Shown one piece after another: positions 27,362-39,993 of a DNA stretch of 64,000 nucleotides. Under the pieces are notes generated by a model. That model was not told the DNA's origin, made no database searches, and saw only the letters and a list, made by a program, of their open reading frames with translations. The stretch covers positions 62,001 through 126,000 of the forward strand of contig JAURVB010000134.1 of the NCBI GenBank assembly GCA_033002965.1. The letters run 5' to 3'. The number at the start of each line of letters is the position of its first letter. The first letter of the stretch is position 1. The position numbers and the translations under genes were made by a program. This DNA comes from Piper betle (Eukaryota > Streptophyta > Magnoliopsida > Piperales > Piperaceae).

Positions 27362-29260
27362 TGCCACGGGCGCACACTACGGACCAAAATTTTTCGCCCA
27401 ACGGCACACCGCGCGGCGTATTTCGCACCCAAAACACCAGCCTTCAACCCCAGTGCCGCAACAGAACACCGCTACACGAGTGGCAGCACAGATGCTGCAC
27501 GTTGCTGCTATGCCTAGCGGCACGCAGCTACCGCTCCAAACAGGGGCACGAAGCAATCCCCTTTTGCTTGGACAATGCCGCCACAAATAGCGACATAGCA
27601 GATTACCGCTCAGAATAGCGGCATGAGGCTTCCCACTCGTTCTTGCAAATACAGCGCACACCAATCACAATTACCGGCACTCACAATATTGCTGATGGGT
27701 TACCGGTGAGTAATTCACGACCAATCCACACGCAAATAATATAAAGTACGTAGTATGCAGCGACCTTGATCGATCACCCAATATCGATCTAAATACTGAT
27801 CCCCCTAGTCAATATCGCAGCACGTCCCGGAATCAATGAACATGTTGCCGGTACCACAAAATTAGACGTCGACGCTACCAATTACGGGACCCTTGTCCCA
27901 ACGTTGAATCTATTAATCATAACAAGGAACAAGCAAATCTTCTACCCAGATCGCTTGACACAATAGACATGCAACCACATGGTGCTTGACTCTTCCCCTG
28001 AAGAGCAGCAAGAACTAGAGCACCCCGCTCACAAGAAGTCCTCACAATCATAACCCCAAGTTGTTGCCCACAACCACCTTGTTTACATGCAAAAACCCTC
28101 AACCAGTAATTACAAATAGGTTGTAGAAGAACCAAAGCCATACCTCAATCCAAGGCAAACTTGACCAGCCAATGCAGTCGTCCACCGTGAAAAACCAATT
28201 CCCCGAACTGGCTTGCAGCACTTCACGTTGCTCCCTTTCTCGATAAGGTTTCTCTCCACCCTATAGGAGAGACCCGACCTTGCACCAAAATAATTCCAGC
28301 TGTCCTTCCTCTTTTTCTTCTTTGCACAAACCCTAATTTATATGCAGAGATATTTGTGTTATTCTCCAACCATATGCAGACCTGATCTCGAATCTTGAAT
28401 CTGCCTAATATCAAGTCCAAGTTCATCAATTTGGATAAACCTCCAACCATATCTTCCTATATCTTGACGACTAAATATTCTGCATATCTCCATCTTGCTG
28501 GATAGGAATAAGGCTACACCTTTAGCGTCCTTATCAGTATTCTGGCACGTACATGCTGCATGGTCGAACCCACCTGGTTCGACCCCAGCCCACGCTGCAC
28601 CTCTCAGCAAGTCCAGCACTTATACTACTACAAGTACTAGCAGACTCCCATAATGCTAGACCTCCATATCGCGCATCAACCTCAGACAAATACCCTAGTG
28701 CCAGTATTTGGCTCGGTCACCCTTGACCACTCGTGCCCACGTACCGCTATTTGGGTTGGTACGCCTAGTGCTGCCCGCGCTCGCTCGCTGCACACTGCCG
28801 CTCGCTGCTTATGCCAACTCTCGGCACTGATCGGCATAGCTTGCTCGTGCATGGCTCGCACTGCTCGACATAGCTTATCGGTATGCTCGATTGACAACAA
28901 CCTCGCTCCGCTGACAATTTGACCGTTATATTTAGTGCCACACTGGTGTTCTGTCGCCACACCAAGCTTGCTCCAAATGTCAGAATGCTCGCCATCTTGA
29001 GGTTTCCTTGTAGTGACATGCTCGGCACCAAGTACCGATCATATTACCACTACACGCACATCAGGTTCCAGCATCCTGCTTGGCAGCCTGACATGCACCA
29101 CGCGCTAATGCTCAATCATACCTACATCTATAACATAGATTAGCACGGTAGGTTGTTTCCACCACTCGGGCAACCCCCGCTACCCGTCTCGGACACGGGA
29201 CGATTAGGAACAACCGCCAAACCCTAGCTCCGACCTGTCCTCGAACTTAAGGCTATAACA
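27362..29260. mobile_element. Probable solo LTR, 1.9 kb
   Basis: Flanked by the 5-bp repeat CTAGT (27357-27361 and 29261-29265). The inside begins TGCCACGGG and ends GCTATAACA, so it has the TG...CA borders of a retrotransposon LTR. Its base composition (GC-rich, rich in GCTCG and CGGCAC words) contrasts sharply with both flanks. No protein domains found inside. The orientation is not determined. It sits about 100 bp beyond the stop codon of PIG-P copy 1. Confidence 0.68.
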
Positions 29261-29265
29261 CTAGT

Positions 29266-30713
29266 TATGGTGATTGAAACGAGGATAACTATTTTTGGTC
29301 AATTGCACAGCTCATATCTCAACTAAGATCATTATGGCAAAGGATAATATACAATCTAAATGCGAGAAGGGAAATGGCTTGTCGCCTTCAACACCCCAGA
29401 ATACTAATGTATTTGAAGGATGATACATTCTGGAGCTTAAGGTATGGGAGAAGTATAAGAATGGGAAGGAGTTATTGTAAACTCAAGGGAGAAAATACAT
29501 CTTTTAGGAATATGTTAGAAGAAGACTGCTCCTTGGTGAAAGCTGAAAGATTTCAAGCTGCTGGGTTATAGAATTGAGCAGAGGTTATAAAGAAAACCGA
29601 TACAAATCATTAAGACCATTGCAGGACTTGGCAGTTGCAAAAGAGTAGATGAAATTTCTATGGAAGGAATTGGGATAAAATTTCTGGTTATTTTAGATCT
29701 CCATTTGGAGTACTAAAACAACCTTTTTGAATTATGAAAAATGCTTTAGTTCAGAAAAAAAAATGTTTTCGAGAAAAATGAAGAATATTTGTATAATAAT
29801 GAGACGCGTTAAGTTTCAGGGATGACATTCTTATTGTTGATGGTATCTTTGATTCATGAATACAGTAGAATGAAACAAGGAATGTATTGCTATGACTAGC
29901 CTATGACACCAACATGAGAAAATTTTTTTATGATGTTGGGTCAGAATCAGGATCCAATAAAGCAAAAGTTTATATGGCATTTGGTTGCAATAGAAATTTT
30001 TTGCAAAACCTATAAAAAATTTTGCCGTACCTCTTGATTCGCTACAATTATAAAAATGAAAGAGATGATAAATTTATATTAGCCATGGGAGTCTTAGAAA
30101 AAAATAAATATGGCTTGACCCTTTTTTTAAATGGTTTGTGAAGCTATTTAGAAACGGCTTCTATTACGTTTTTATTTTGACAACATTTTACCCAACACTT
30201 TCTATTTTTATGTGCTAATGTTGTCATTTTGTATTTCGAAAATAAATAAAATCAAAACAACGCAACCAACCACCTTAATAAGCTCTAGTTTCTTTCATGC
30301 TATCAAACTACTATCGAATCTTATGTTATAAATGGTTAGGCCGATGCACAATGTGGAACAAAAATGAAAAATATTAGGAATGTAATAACAGGAACATCTC
30401 ATCAAAAAAATGCATTTTTTTTGAACAAAATATGCAATATTTAGATGGTTGAAAAAGTCTGACATGACGCTCACCGTTTACCTAATTTGGACAAGAGTTC
30501 CGTAGACTCTTCTGTTTTATGGAAGCTTTCATCGGTTTAAAAAAAATGTACAGATTGGATTGGCAATCGCAATTACTTCTTCGGCAACAAAAACAGAAAA
30601 AATTGTCAAACAAATAACACTAAAAAACGTAACCATCACAATGAAGCTTTTTCTGGATTTCATATCCCTGTGCACAATGTAATCAACTTTAAACATGATT
30701 CCCTTAAACAACA
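29266..30713. other. Intergenic, nothing recognised
   Basis: Between the solo LTR and the SUA 3' end. Short ORFs here carry no recognisable motif. The part near 30500-30713 probably includes the 3' UTR of the minus-strand SUA-like gene. Confidence 0.45.
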
Positions 30714-33700
30714 CTACGACATCTCCCGAAATCTGGCAATTGCTTTCTTCTGTATAAGCGTTCGGTAACTGTCACTTGCCTGAACCTCCAAACTGGGATC
30801 TACAACTTTTCGTTGCTGGCTTCCTAGTCCTGCTCTTGTATCCACCGATTGCGCCATCACTGGAGCAGTAATACCACTGCCATCCTTTCCAAGCCCCTGC
30901 AAAGTCACTTTTACATACTGAAGCTGTCGACTACAGGAGCATACATTGCTCGGTCTTGCTGCAAGTTGTGTGGCACTGCCTAATCATACACCTAAGAATA
31001 GGGCAGCATCTTCTAAAACTAAGATTTCTAGTTAGACATGGGTGTAACAGGGTCTCTCTCTCTGGTAAAAAAAATAAAAAAATAAAAAATAAAAAAATAA
31101 AAAAGGAAGACACCACCAGTTCTTGTCTTAAATTAAACCTTTCAAGAGACAAAGACCGTTTTTGCCCTAAACACTTTAGCTCCCAAGGAAGAACTAGCCT
31201 TTTGCATGCACCAATGTTTGAGATTGTAACAAATGAAATAAATAAATGTTATTCCCAAAATAAACCTAGATAATAATAAAGATAACGAGCATACCAAGCC
31301 TTCTTGCCAACCCATGCTTCGAAGCATACGATTTCCAACATTTTTCTCATCAATGGCTTTGTCAGTGGTGATAACATCATAGTCCTGGACGCTGCTAAGT
31401 TCACCCCGTCCTCCAACTCCAGGAGGGAAAGGCATCCCTCCCACATCTATACCCTTTCGGGTTGATACCTCCAAATCTTAACAAAACATAGCAAAGAACA
31501 CATTCTTTCAAGTTAAACCAGAATCTTGAACAAACAAAAACAAGCACAGCCAATTTGGACCAAGTGAACATCGCATCACTTCTCAGCAACTGATGATTTC
31601 CTTCACACGCCAAAATTACCAACTGATATAGAATAAAGTAATTGCAACTTATTTAAATATTCCAATAAAATAATTGCACGTTATATTAAATATTTGCTCC
31701 TAAAACTTAGTCAAATCAGAAAAAAATAACCATTGCTTACTTGGATCATCAGAAAAATCATTCCCAGCAGATGAAGAAGATCCATAAAGACTTCTTCGTT
31801 CAGCTGCCCTGTCTCTATACATTGTAGGAGTTTGAAGAGGCTCACGAGTATTGCCAGCTTGCTGTGGTGTTTCAGAGAATCTACGTTTTGCCATTCCAGC
31901 AGCAACAGGAGTTGTGTATGAACCTAAAGCAGAAGCATCAGTTCGAAAAGGAGCCATATTTGCCTGTGTTTCGGATACAGAAGCAGAAGCACAAGTGACA
32001 TTGCTATCATTAGCACCCGATGTCCCCAGATAAGTTGTGTCTGACTTGATCACTCCTCGTCCTGAACCTCTGATAACACCCATTATTGGCCTTGCTTTAG
32101 CTTGGGAATCCACTGGCGTAGATGTGGTCAAAGTTTCTTTCTTAATATCAGGTTTGATCTTATTTTTACTTGTCAATGATGATGTCTGGTTTCCAAGCAT
32201 ATTGGAAATGCCAGTTCTATCATCCATTGAAGACAATGTCTGACTGCCTTCAAGAACAACACGCTCAGGCTGACCCTCATTATTCCTTTGCTTCCAAATA
32301 TTCAAAACATTGTTCATTTTTTTCTTGTTGGCTAAAATGCTGCTCTTTGAAGCTAACCGTGTCTCTTTCTGCTTCTCCTTCTCTCTCTTTTCTGCAGCCA
32401 ATGCGGCTGTTGCGGCAGCCTGGACAGCATCAGGTAAAGACGCTCTGTCATTAGATGCTATAATCGCTGCTGGAGCAGATATCACCACTTTCCTATCAGA
32501 GGATTTTCCAGATTCCTCACCAGACTTCCCATTAGAAGCATTATGATTTTCATTATTACAAGGAATGTACTGCTGTGTTTGTTGATCATAAGAATACCAA
32601 ATCCCACTGTTTCCATCATAATAGAGACCTGTAATGGAATAACAAGTTCAAATGGCTTCAGAAACTACTGAAAGAAGTTCCAGTTGGTAAGATTGTTGAA
32701 ATTCAATGTTATGCCAACATCCATCAACTAAACATTGAGAAAGCTTATTTCACCTGAGTGTCCATCATAATAAAATCCAGAAGCTGAATCATAATAATAT
32801 CCAGAAGCTTCATCCCAAACAAAACCAGACTGTGGGGCTGAACCCCCTTTTGAACATTATCATTATTCCCTTGGCCTGACCCACCAGTAGATTGTTTGTC
32901 AACGGGATTGTACTCTTTAGGTGCCCAACCAACAGCATCATACTGCCGGCACAACCAAAAAAATTGGTGAAAACCACTTACTATAATTATAACAAGTATG
33001 CACAGTATTCAATACTATCATCATCATTTGTTGTCGCACAAGTTATTCTGCAAGGATGAAATCTAGAACATGAATTTTGCGTAACAATTGATTGCTCCGA
33101 CACTCTAACTGACACAAGATTCACAGAAGAGAAAGTACGAAGCTTTTTACACAACCTTCCAAATAGAGAAAATGATTAATAGATTTAATCACACATATCA
33201 TCAGCTAAACCATTATGATAACCCACAACATTTATGCCTTACCCTAGCTATCATTGATTAATTAATCACAATTAATGAAAACTGGTACCAAAAACAAAGT
33301 GGCAATTTCACTAGATGTACATACAGTATGCATGGGATTAGCAGCTTCCACGGGATCTTTCATCCTGATTGGTTAGGAACTTACCTTTTTGCGTCACCAT
33401 GCCCATTCTATGTGGGCAAAATGAGATGAACATGAAAAAAGTGACTGACATACATCTTTAATATTCTTGAGTAGGCTTTATGAGATGACGGCTTTAACAT
33501 TACTTAGGTATTTTCTGTCAAAGCGAGTAATAAAGGAATTCCAATTATAGATAAATATAAAACACCAGCTTGCTTCATTTAATCCATAAGCCAATGTAGG
33601 GCAGCCTAAATTTCCCGAGCATAGAATATATTATTCAGCATCTATATGACAAAAGAAAGAAAACCTGCTGGGCAAAAGTAGCAGCTTCAATTGCGGCAGC

Positions 33701-36700
33701 AGCAAGAGTGCTTGATTGTGAAGTGCCAGACGACCCCGGACCATGAATGCTCTTGGCATAAGCCACACGTAATACTTGACCATTTCTCTCAAGGGTAGTA
33801 CCATTTGTTGCTTCAAGTGCTTTAGTAGCATCTTCCACCTTCATATACAAGAAACCAGTAGATGTATATCAGAATGGAAAAACAGTTATGCACATGTTGG
33901 GGAAAAAAAGGCATATATAAAAGTCTCAGTATAAGTTACAGCAGTCACCTACCGAATGAAAGTGAACAAAAGCAAAGCCTCTGGACACATGGGTAAACTT
34001 ATCTCTCACAAGGCGCAAATCCTATAAAAAAAAGATACCAACATTGCCACTTAGTCTCTTTGATGCCAAAGCAAAGAAGCACATAAGACATTACCTTTTT
34101 CTGGTTACAGAGTTCATAGAATAAGCACTCTGGTTCCATATCTGAGATAAAAAGGACAAATAAAATTTACCTTTATTGGAGCATGCTTGGAAAACTCATA
34201 ACGAATCATATCTTCATCAGCATTCTCATCCAAACCACGAACAACTAAGACATGAGTCGGACCTGAGAGAATACCATTTGAAGTCAAGGCATACCCCACG
34301 TACAGAATCTGCACAAAACAAAGTCATATATCTACAATACCTGCATCCATCCCTCTTTTTACACTTGCTGATGAGTTCGAAGGGGTAACATCTGCTGCAG
34401 GAGCATCATCTGCTCTGGCCTCGTTACACTAACGACCAAGAACACGGAAAGAAGATGATAAAACAAACATCACAAAATATTTCAACAATTCCATACATCT
34501 TCTGGTTTTTCAAACGCAAGCTATTTTTCATGATAATGTGATAGGTGCAGATGATACACCCTAATGCTAAAGCTTCAAGAATATAGGTTTCCTCACTATA
34601 GTTATCTAAAAAAAATTAAAGCTTTTTTCTGTCAGTCGTACAGTCAGGTTAATTGTAGTACTTCCTTTCTAATGAAGAAACACCTAAAGTCATTAGCATC
34701 CTGAATATCTGGTATTACTAAAATGTAAAAATGAAACATTGTTACATATCATATAACCTTATAGTAAAAACCAAAAACAAAAAAACAAAAAAGAAAAGAC
34801 AAGATAGTGCATTGTTTCATGTATGCAAGCAACTATCAAAAAGAAGAACCAAACAACAAATAAAGTAAAGAGACCACACCAAACAAAGAAATACATCAAC
34901 AATATTTGAAAAGTCAAAATACCTGGAAACATGATGTTCGACGGGCAAAGTTCACATAGCCACACAAAGTGCACATCCAGTCAAAAGGAGCTGAATTTCT
35001 ACCATGGCCATGTACTGTTTTAGAGGCACTTTCATGCCCAAAGGGTCCAGAACTACCCGTTGGCCTGCTACTGCAGAAAGTAATAATGATAAGCTTACAT
35101 CATAAGAAATTGGTATAATATATATATATATATATATCTTCTTCTCAGACTCCTGCTTACAATAAGTTCATCAGTCTTATAAATTTTCATCTGTGATGGT
35201 TATTAACAATTTACTGAGTTGAAAAATAAATAAAAGAATAAAGACATGTTATATAAACAGAAAGAAAAAGCAAGAAGTAAGAATCACATAATCAATACAG
35301 ATTGCTCCCACCTGTACTCAAGCAAAAGCTTGCGGCCATCAACGACTAGACCTTCAACTCCAATGCCGTCCATCATATTCCTCGCAGCAGCCTATCCAAT
35401 GAAACATCAGTTTTTTTACTCGAGTTATACTGAAAACAAAAAGCCAAATGAAGTTCTTCAACTGTACCACAGAAGGGAAATCTATGAATGCGAATCCGCG
35501 GGAAGCACCAGAGTTTCGCTCTTTTATCACGCGAACATGACGAAGGGGTCCCCATTCAGACTGTTGTCAATCACATTTAAAAACCATTATATATGAAACG
35601 GACATAACGTTCATTTCCCAGCAATACACAGCAATAAGTAAAACACAAAAGTAAAGTAAGATGCATACAAGGATCTGATATAAGTCTTCCTCAGTTGTCT
35701 TCTGTGACAAGCCCTTCACAACAAGCGTTGCCGATGGAGCCTATCAGCAATAAAAGAAAGCTTGTCAAACTAAAAACAAACAATAAAAGTGAAGTATAAC
35801 ATATATGCATATAATATGGATTACCACTGAGGAACGATGATCATTATAATGTTTGTCATCACGATCCCTTTGTCGGTTTCCTCTGTCATACCTGCTGTCT
35901 TCGTAGCTATCTTCTCTATGACCTCGGCCATAGCTGTAAGTATGAGGTGATCTTGACCTAGGTCGATCATCTCTGCCACGAGAATGAGAACGTTCATGCT
36001 GCCTCCAGTAGGAACTTGTATCCTTTTCCCAACTGAGCCCCCTCTTATCACGTTCCCGATCATGAGACCCGCGGTGCTTCCACCCAGAATCTTGAAAGTC
36101 TCTTCTTCCTCTGTCATAGTCAGAGTCATAGTCATACCTGCTGAAAGCACCATCTCTTTCCCTGCTATCCTCTCTACTCTGTTGAGAACCAGGATGCCGA
36201 TATTCATACTCATCACTGCTGTAATCAATGTGTTCACGCCCTTCAAATCGGCCAGAGTTGTAACCATAATCACGAGAATCATCCACATCGCAATAGCCAT
36301 CCATTATCCTATAATCATCGCGAAACTTGTCAGCATCTTCAAAAGTATCTCAAAACTTATCAGCATTAGGAAAGCCATCCATATTATGATATGTATCAAT
36401 AATATGGTCTATCATGCCTTCTAGAATCCCTTGCTTGTGAGTAATCTTCTTCGTATGTCCTCCGGCGCATTTGGGGGCAATCCCGAACAGCATGTGGAGG
36501 GTGATAGTTATCCCTCTCAGGCACATCTCGATGAAAACCCCTTGGGTAAAGGTCGTCTCTGGGGTAGCCCCTGTCCACATGCCTCCTATCCCCGTGTAAT
36601 CCACCATCCCTGCCAAAAGTAAAGCATCCATAGAAAAAAGAAAAGTGTAACACAGTGGGAAAATAGAACACCCAGAACCTAAACTTTATTTAATCAACTC

Positions 36701-37131
36701 GCACAAATTAGAGTTAATGTAGAAAATCATCATATCAAGGCATAAAGGTAAACGAGTGCATGCAGAGCAGCCAACATATATGCTGAAATTTTTCTTAAAA
36801 AAGATAAAGTAATAAATTTTCCTTTAGAATGGTCGACCCACCTAAATTCTGAACCTTCAACAGCATCATACCCCTCCAAGGCCTGTAGATTCAACAGAAT
36901 AAGCCAAGTCAGCAATGGATGATAAGTCTAGGCAAATCCACTCCAAAATCCTCACTGGCTCAAACAATTCTTTCAATGCCCCTTTGGCTGAGATGCCAGT
37001 AATAAAGGAGGAAAACCATATGAGTGATAATTTCTTCTACATCATCCGGCAGAGGTAATTTTTAAGGAGAATATTGCAATTACGCTGTTATTTTCCCATC
37101 CTTGGTGCATAACATATCGGCCAGGATCCAT
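30714..37131 (-). CDS. SUA: SUA/RBM5-type splicing factor (RRM, RanBP2 Zn finger, RRM, OCRE, G-patch)
   Basis: Nuclear RNA-binding regulator of alternative splicing, like Arabidopsis SUPPRESSOR OF ABI3-5 and human RBM5/10. Fifteen coding exons: 37131-37084, 36882-36842, 36609-35825, 35740-35669, 35560-35468, 35391-35312, 35070-34923, 34428-34341, 34262-34171, 34021-33953, 33838-33665, 32942-32754, 32628-31741, 31476-31295 and 30896-30714, about 1040 codons. Start MDPGRYVMHQGW is family-like. Domains in order: an Arg/Asp/Tyr-rich N-terminus; RRM1 (TLVVKGLSQKT, RGFAFIDF); RanBP2 finger (DWMCTLCGYVNFARRTSCFQC); RRM2 (VLVVRGLDEN, RGFAFVHF); OCRE repeats (WDEASGYYYD, SGFYYDGHSG); and G-patch (GNRMLRSMGWQEGLGLGKDG). 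As written, exon 3 has a frame shift near 36400 and an in-frame TGA at 36352-36350, and exon 12 is one base short in a C5/G5 run at 32843-32847. Conservation elsewhere suggests a live gene with sequence errors. Confidence 0.9.
35117..35137. repeat. (AT)n microsatellite in an SUA intron
   Basis: Uninterrupted AT run between exons 6 and 7 of the SUA-like gene. Confidence 0.9.
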
Positions 37132-37309
37132 CTGCTATAGGCTTTTTTGATGATGCCTCTGCAGATTTTACGAACCTTTTTACAAGGCGCAAGCCGTTAA
37201 ATGAATCTATCCTGTAATGGATGCATAAACAAAGAGTTACACCCATGTAAACCAAGTGGCAATGACAAAATTGGCCATCTACGAAGAAATCCATCACATG
37301 TACCCAGTA

Positions 37310-38640
37310 CAACAACCAACATCATTGTCATCCATCTCTGCATTATCACTCCTATTACATTGAATATGGAAGTACAATAAATTTGCACCAATTCACTGAT
37401 TAAAAATGCCTATTCAATCATTGTCATCCATCTGTGCATATTCACTCCTACAACACCTCATATGAAAGTACTGATTAAAAATGCCTATTCAATCATTGTC
37501 ATCCATCTGTGCATATTCACTCCTACGACACCTCATATGAAAGTATATTAAATTTGGCAACAATCAATCGATTAATAATGCCGATGCAACCATCTTCATC
37601 ATCATCCATATCTACATCATCGCTCCAACAACAGCGTGTATGAAGGCACTATAATTTTGTCAAAAATTCAATGATTAAAAATGCCAACATAACCACCATC
37701 ATTGGCATCAACCTTTGCATTGCAACTCCTAGACTCCATATATGAAAGTAATATTCATTTATCACCAATTCACTAAGGGTCTGTTTGGTTGGTTTGAAAG
37801 TAGTGTAAATGACATAAAAATTTTAAAATTGTCAACCTTACTAAAAGTAGATATATTTAATATATTTCATATATAAAGTAATGTTAGATAAATCATTTTA
37901 TGTCTAAATTAAGTGTGATTACATCTAAATGGGAGGATAAAATAATTATGATTACTTCTAAGTGGGTAACTCATGTATTCCCTTATGTGCAATTATTTTT
38001 CCCCTTTTCCTTATCTCAAGAGATAAGAAAATGGGGGAAATTTTTTTGTATATGGAGGGGCACATGGTTGATCAACTTGATGATAATCATGATTAAATTC
38101 AACACATCGTACAATGAGCATGTATCAATTTTTCTTAGAAATATATTACCTATATACTACTTTTAGTAAGATTGACCATTAAAAATTTTCATATCATTTA
38201 CATCTATTTCACGCTAACCAAACGGACCTAATTAAAAATACCTATACAACCAACATCATTTTCATCCATCTCTACATCATCACTTCTATTACCAAATATG
38301 AAGTTGCTATAAATATGTCACCAATTCACTGATTAAAAATACCTTTACAACAATTACCCTTGTCATCCATCTCTACATTGTCAATCCTACGACCCTGAAT
38401 ACAAAAGTAGTATAAATTCGCTGCCAATTCACTAGTTAAAAAATATCTATAAACCATCATCATTGTCATCCATCTCCGCGACACCTTGTATGAAAGCTTC
38501 TAAATTTAGTCGCCAATTCACTAATTATGTCACCAATTCACCAATTAATAATACCTATAAAACAACCATCATCCTCGCCCATCTATATACCGCAAATTTG
38601 TCACCAACTCGTTAAATAAAATTACCTAATACAAAAATGA
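37310..38640. repeat. Degenerate minisatellite, ~95-bp unit, in SUA leader intron
   Basis: A unit of roughly 90-100 bp built from CATTGTCATCCATCTCTGCA, then CACTCCTA, ATATGAAAGTA and CCAATTCACTGATTAAAAATGCC recurs about ten times with drift. The MITE at 37777-38228 interrupts one unit. Confidence 0.82.
37777..38228. mobile_element. Tourist-type (PIF/Harbinger) MITE, 452 bp
   Basis: Terminal inverted repeats begin GGGTCTGTTTGGTTGG on the left; inward from the right they read GGTCCGTTTGGTTAG, and the pairing extends about 70 bp further in (TTACTAAAAGTAG against CTACTTTTAGTAA). The trinucleotide TAA is duplicated at 37774-37776 and 38229-38231. Size, TAA target site and the GGGTCTGTTTGG-like end fit the Tourist family. 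No coding capacity. Confidence 0.85.
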
Positions 38641-38880
38641 CAAAGCTAACTTTATACAACCACTTCTTGTATTACATGGATCGCCTGCTCGCAAGATTTA
38701 GGCCGAACCAAAAGATGGAGGTCTTTTCCCCTCCCCCACCACACAAAGCGATGAATCATGTGTTTCTGGACTGAGATTGCTATGAGATTAATCTGACGGC
38801 AAGCAAGGTATCGGATTCTCACCTGCTCCAGGCTTCCTGTTCCGCCGCCGCCGCCGCCGCCGGAGATTGATGGGAGGGAG

Positions 38881-39993
38881 TGAGTTGATTAGGCCCTTAG
38901 GGCTCGTGAAGAGGAAAATCGGGGACACAAGGCGTGTCCCCCCAATCAGAAAATTTTTTCGGATACGCCTAGCGTCTACACGCCCTTAGATACGCCCCGT
39001 TTATTGATTAGTGCCCACCTTGGCCCACACGATTAAAGCGCGCACTGGTGCATGCTGCGGCAGTGAGCCGGGGACGTGTTTAAACAAATTTCTGCGCGGT
39101 TGTAGGTATCCCCCAGAAAAGTTAATTTTATATGCAAAATATGTGTTTTTTTTTCAAACAAAATAAATTATTTACAGAGTCTCCCAACTATTTACGGAGT
39201 CTCCCAAAATAAATTATCAACATATTTTTTTAAAAATAACTAAAATATTTTTTAATAACTTAAATCAATCTAATTTGAGCAAATTTTAAATCAATGTACT
39301 AATCACAAATAATCTATAAAAGCTACCAACTATATCATCTTAGTTGTAAATATTAGCATAATAAAAATGAGGTATGAGTGCGAAAACTCAGAAAGAATTT
39401 TAGGATTGTTCACCGCAGCCAAATCAATTACAAATCACACCACATAATTAAAAAAAACCAATTTATACTTTTTAATATATAGAGCATAAGATAAATATAA
39501 TTAAGTGGACCATTCCATTACGTATAATGTAAAAATACTTTTAAAAAATAAGGCCGATAACATAAAAAATTATGATTAAAGAGATGGTCAAATTAATTGG
39601 ATGAATAATTTTCACATAAATTATTATAATTATTTTGTATGTACATACAAAACATATAAAAAACATAGACCATACTTTCTATAAAATAAAATTATATATA
39701 AAATATTTTAAATATAGATTATTATTTATAGCAAAGTCGACCATCTAGATTTTAAAAAGATTATTATATGAATTTTATTATAATCAAATGAATTTTAAAA
39801 GATTTTTTCATAATCACACCAAAGAAGATATTATCATTGGTAACAAAAAAAGATATTATTTACAACTCAGTAACTCAGAGCTCGACTCGCCCTGGGAACG
39901 CCCCCCTTTCCCTTCCCCGGCAACACATGACCGACGCCGGCGGCGGTCCCATGTCCCCGACCTCGCCATGAATACCTCCCCTTCACATCGACC
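38881..39993. other. Divergent promoter region, SUA (-) and PPR (+)
   Basis: Shared upstream DNA of two divergently transcribed genes. The middle (39100-39780) is AT-rich with no gene; the right side becomes GC-rich toward the PPR start. Confidence 0.45.

Larger units (their letters stand above)
37132..38880 (-). other. SUA 5' leader with a ~1.6 kb leader intron
   Basis: On the minus strand a GC-rich leader exon (CCG/CGG-rich, about 38824-38880) ends GCAG before GTGAGA (donor at 38822-38821). An acceptor CATTACAG at about 37210 precedes a short untranslated stretch running to the ATG at 37131. The intron between them holds a degenerate minisatellite and a Tourist-type MITE. Confidence 0.6.

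Noticed and set aside
35821..36300. 159-codon minus-strand ORF and a 146-codon plus-strand ORF over SUA exon 3
   Set aside because: Shadow frames of the Arg/Asp/Tyr-rich SUA N-terminus, which has the family sequence and correct splice phases in another frame.
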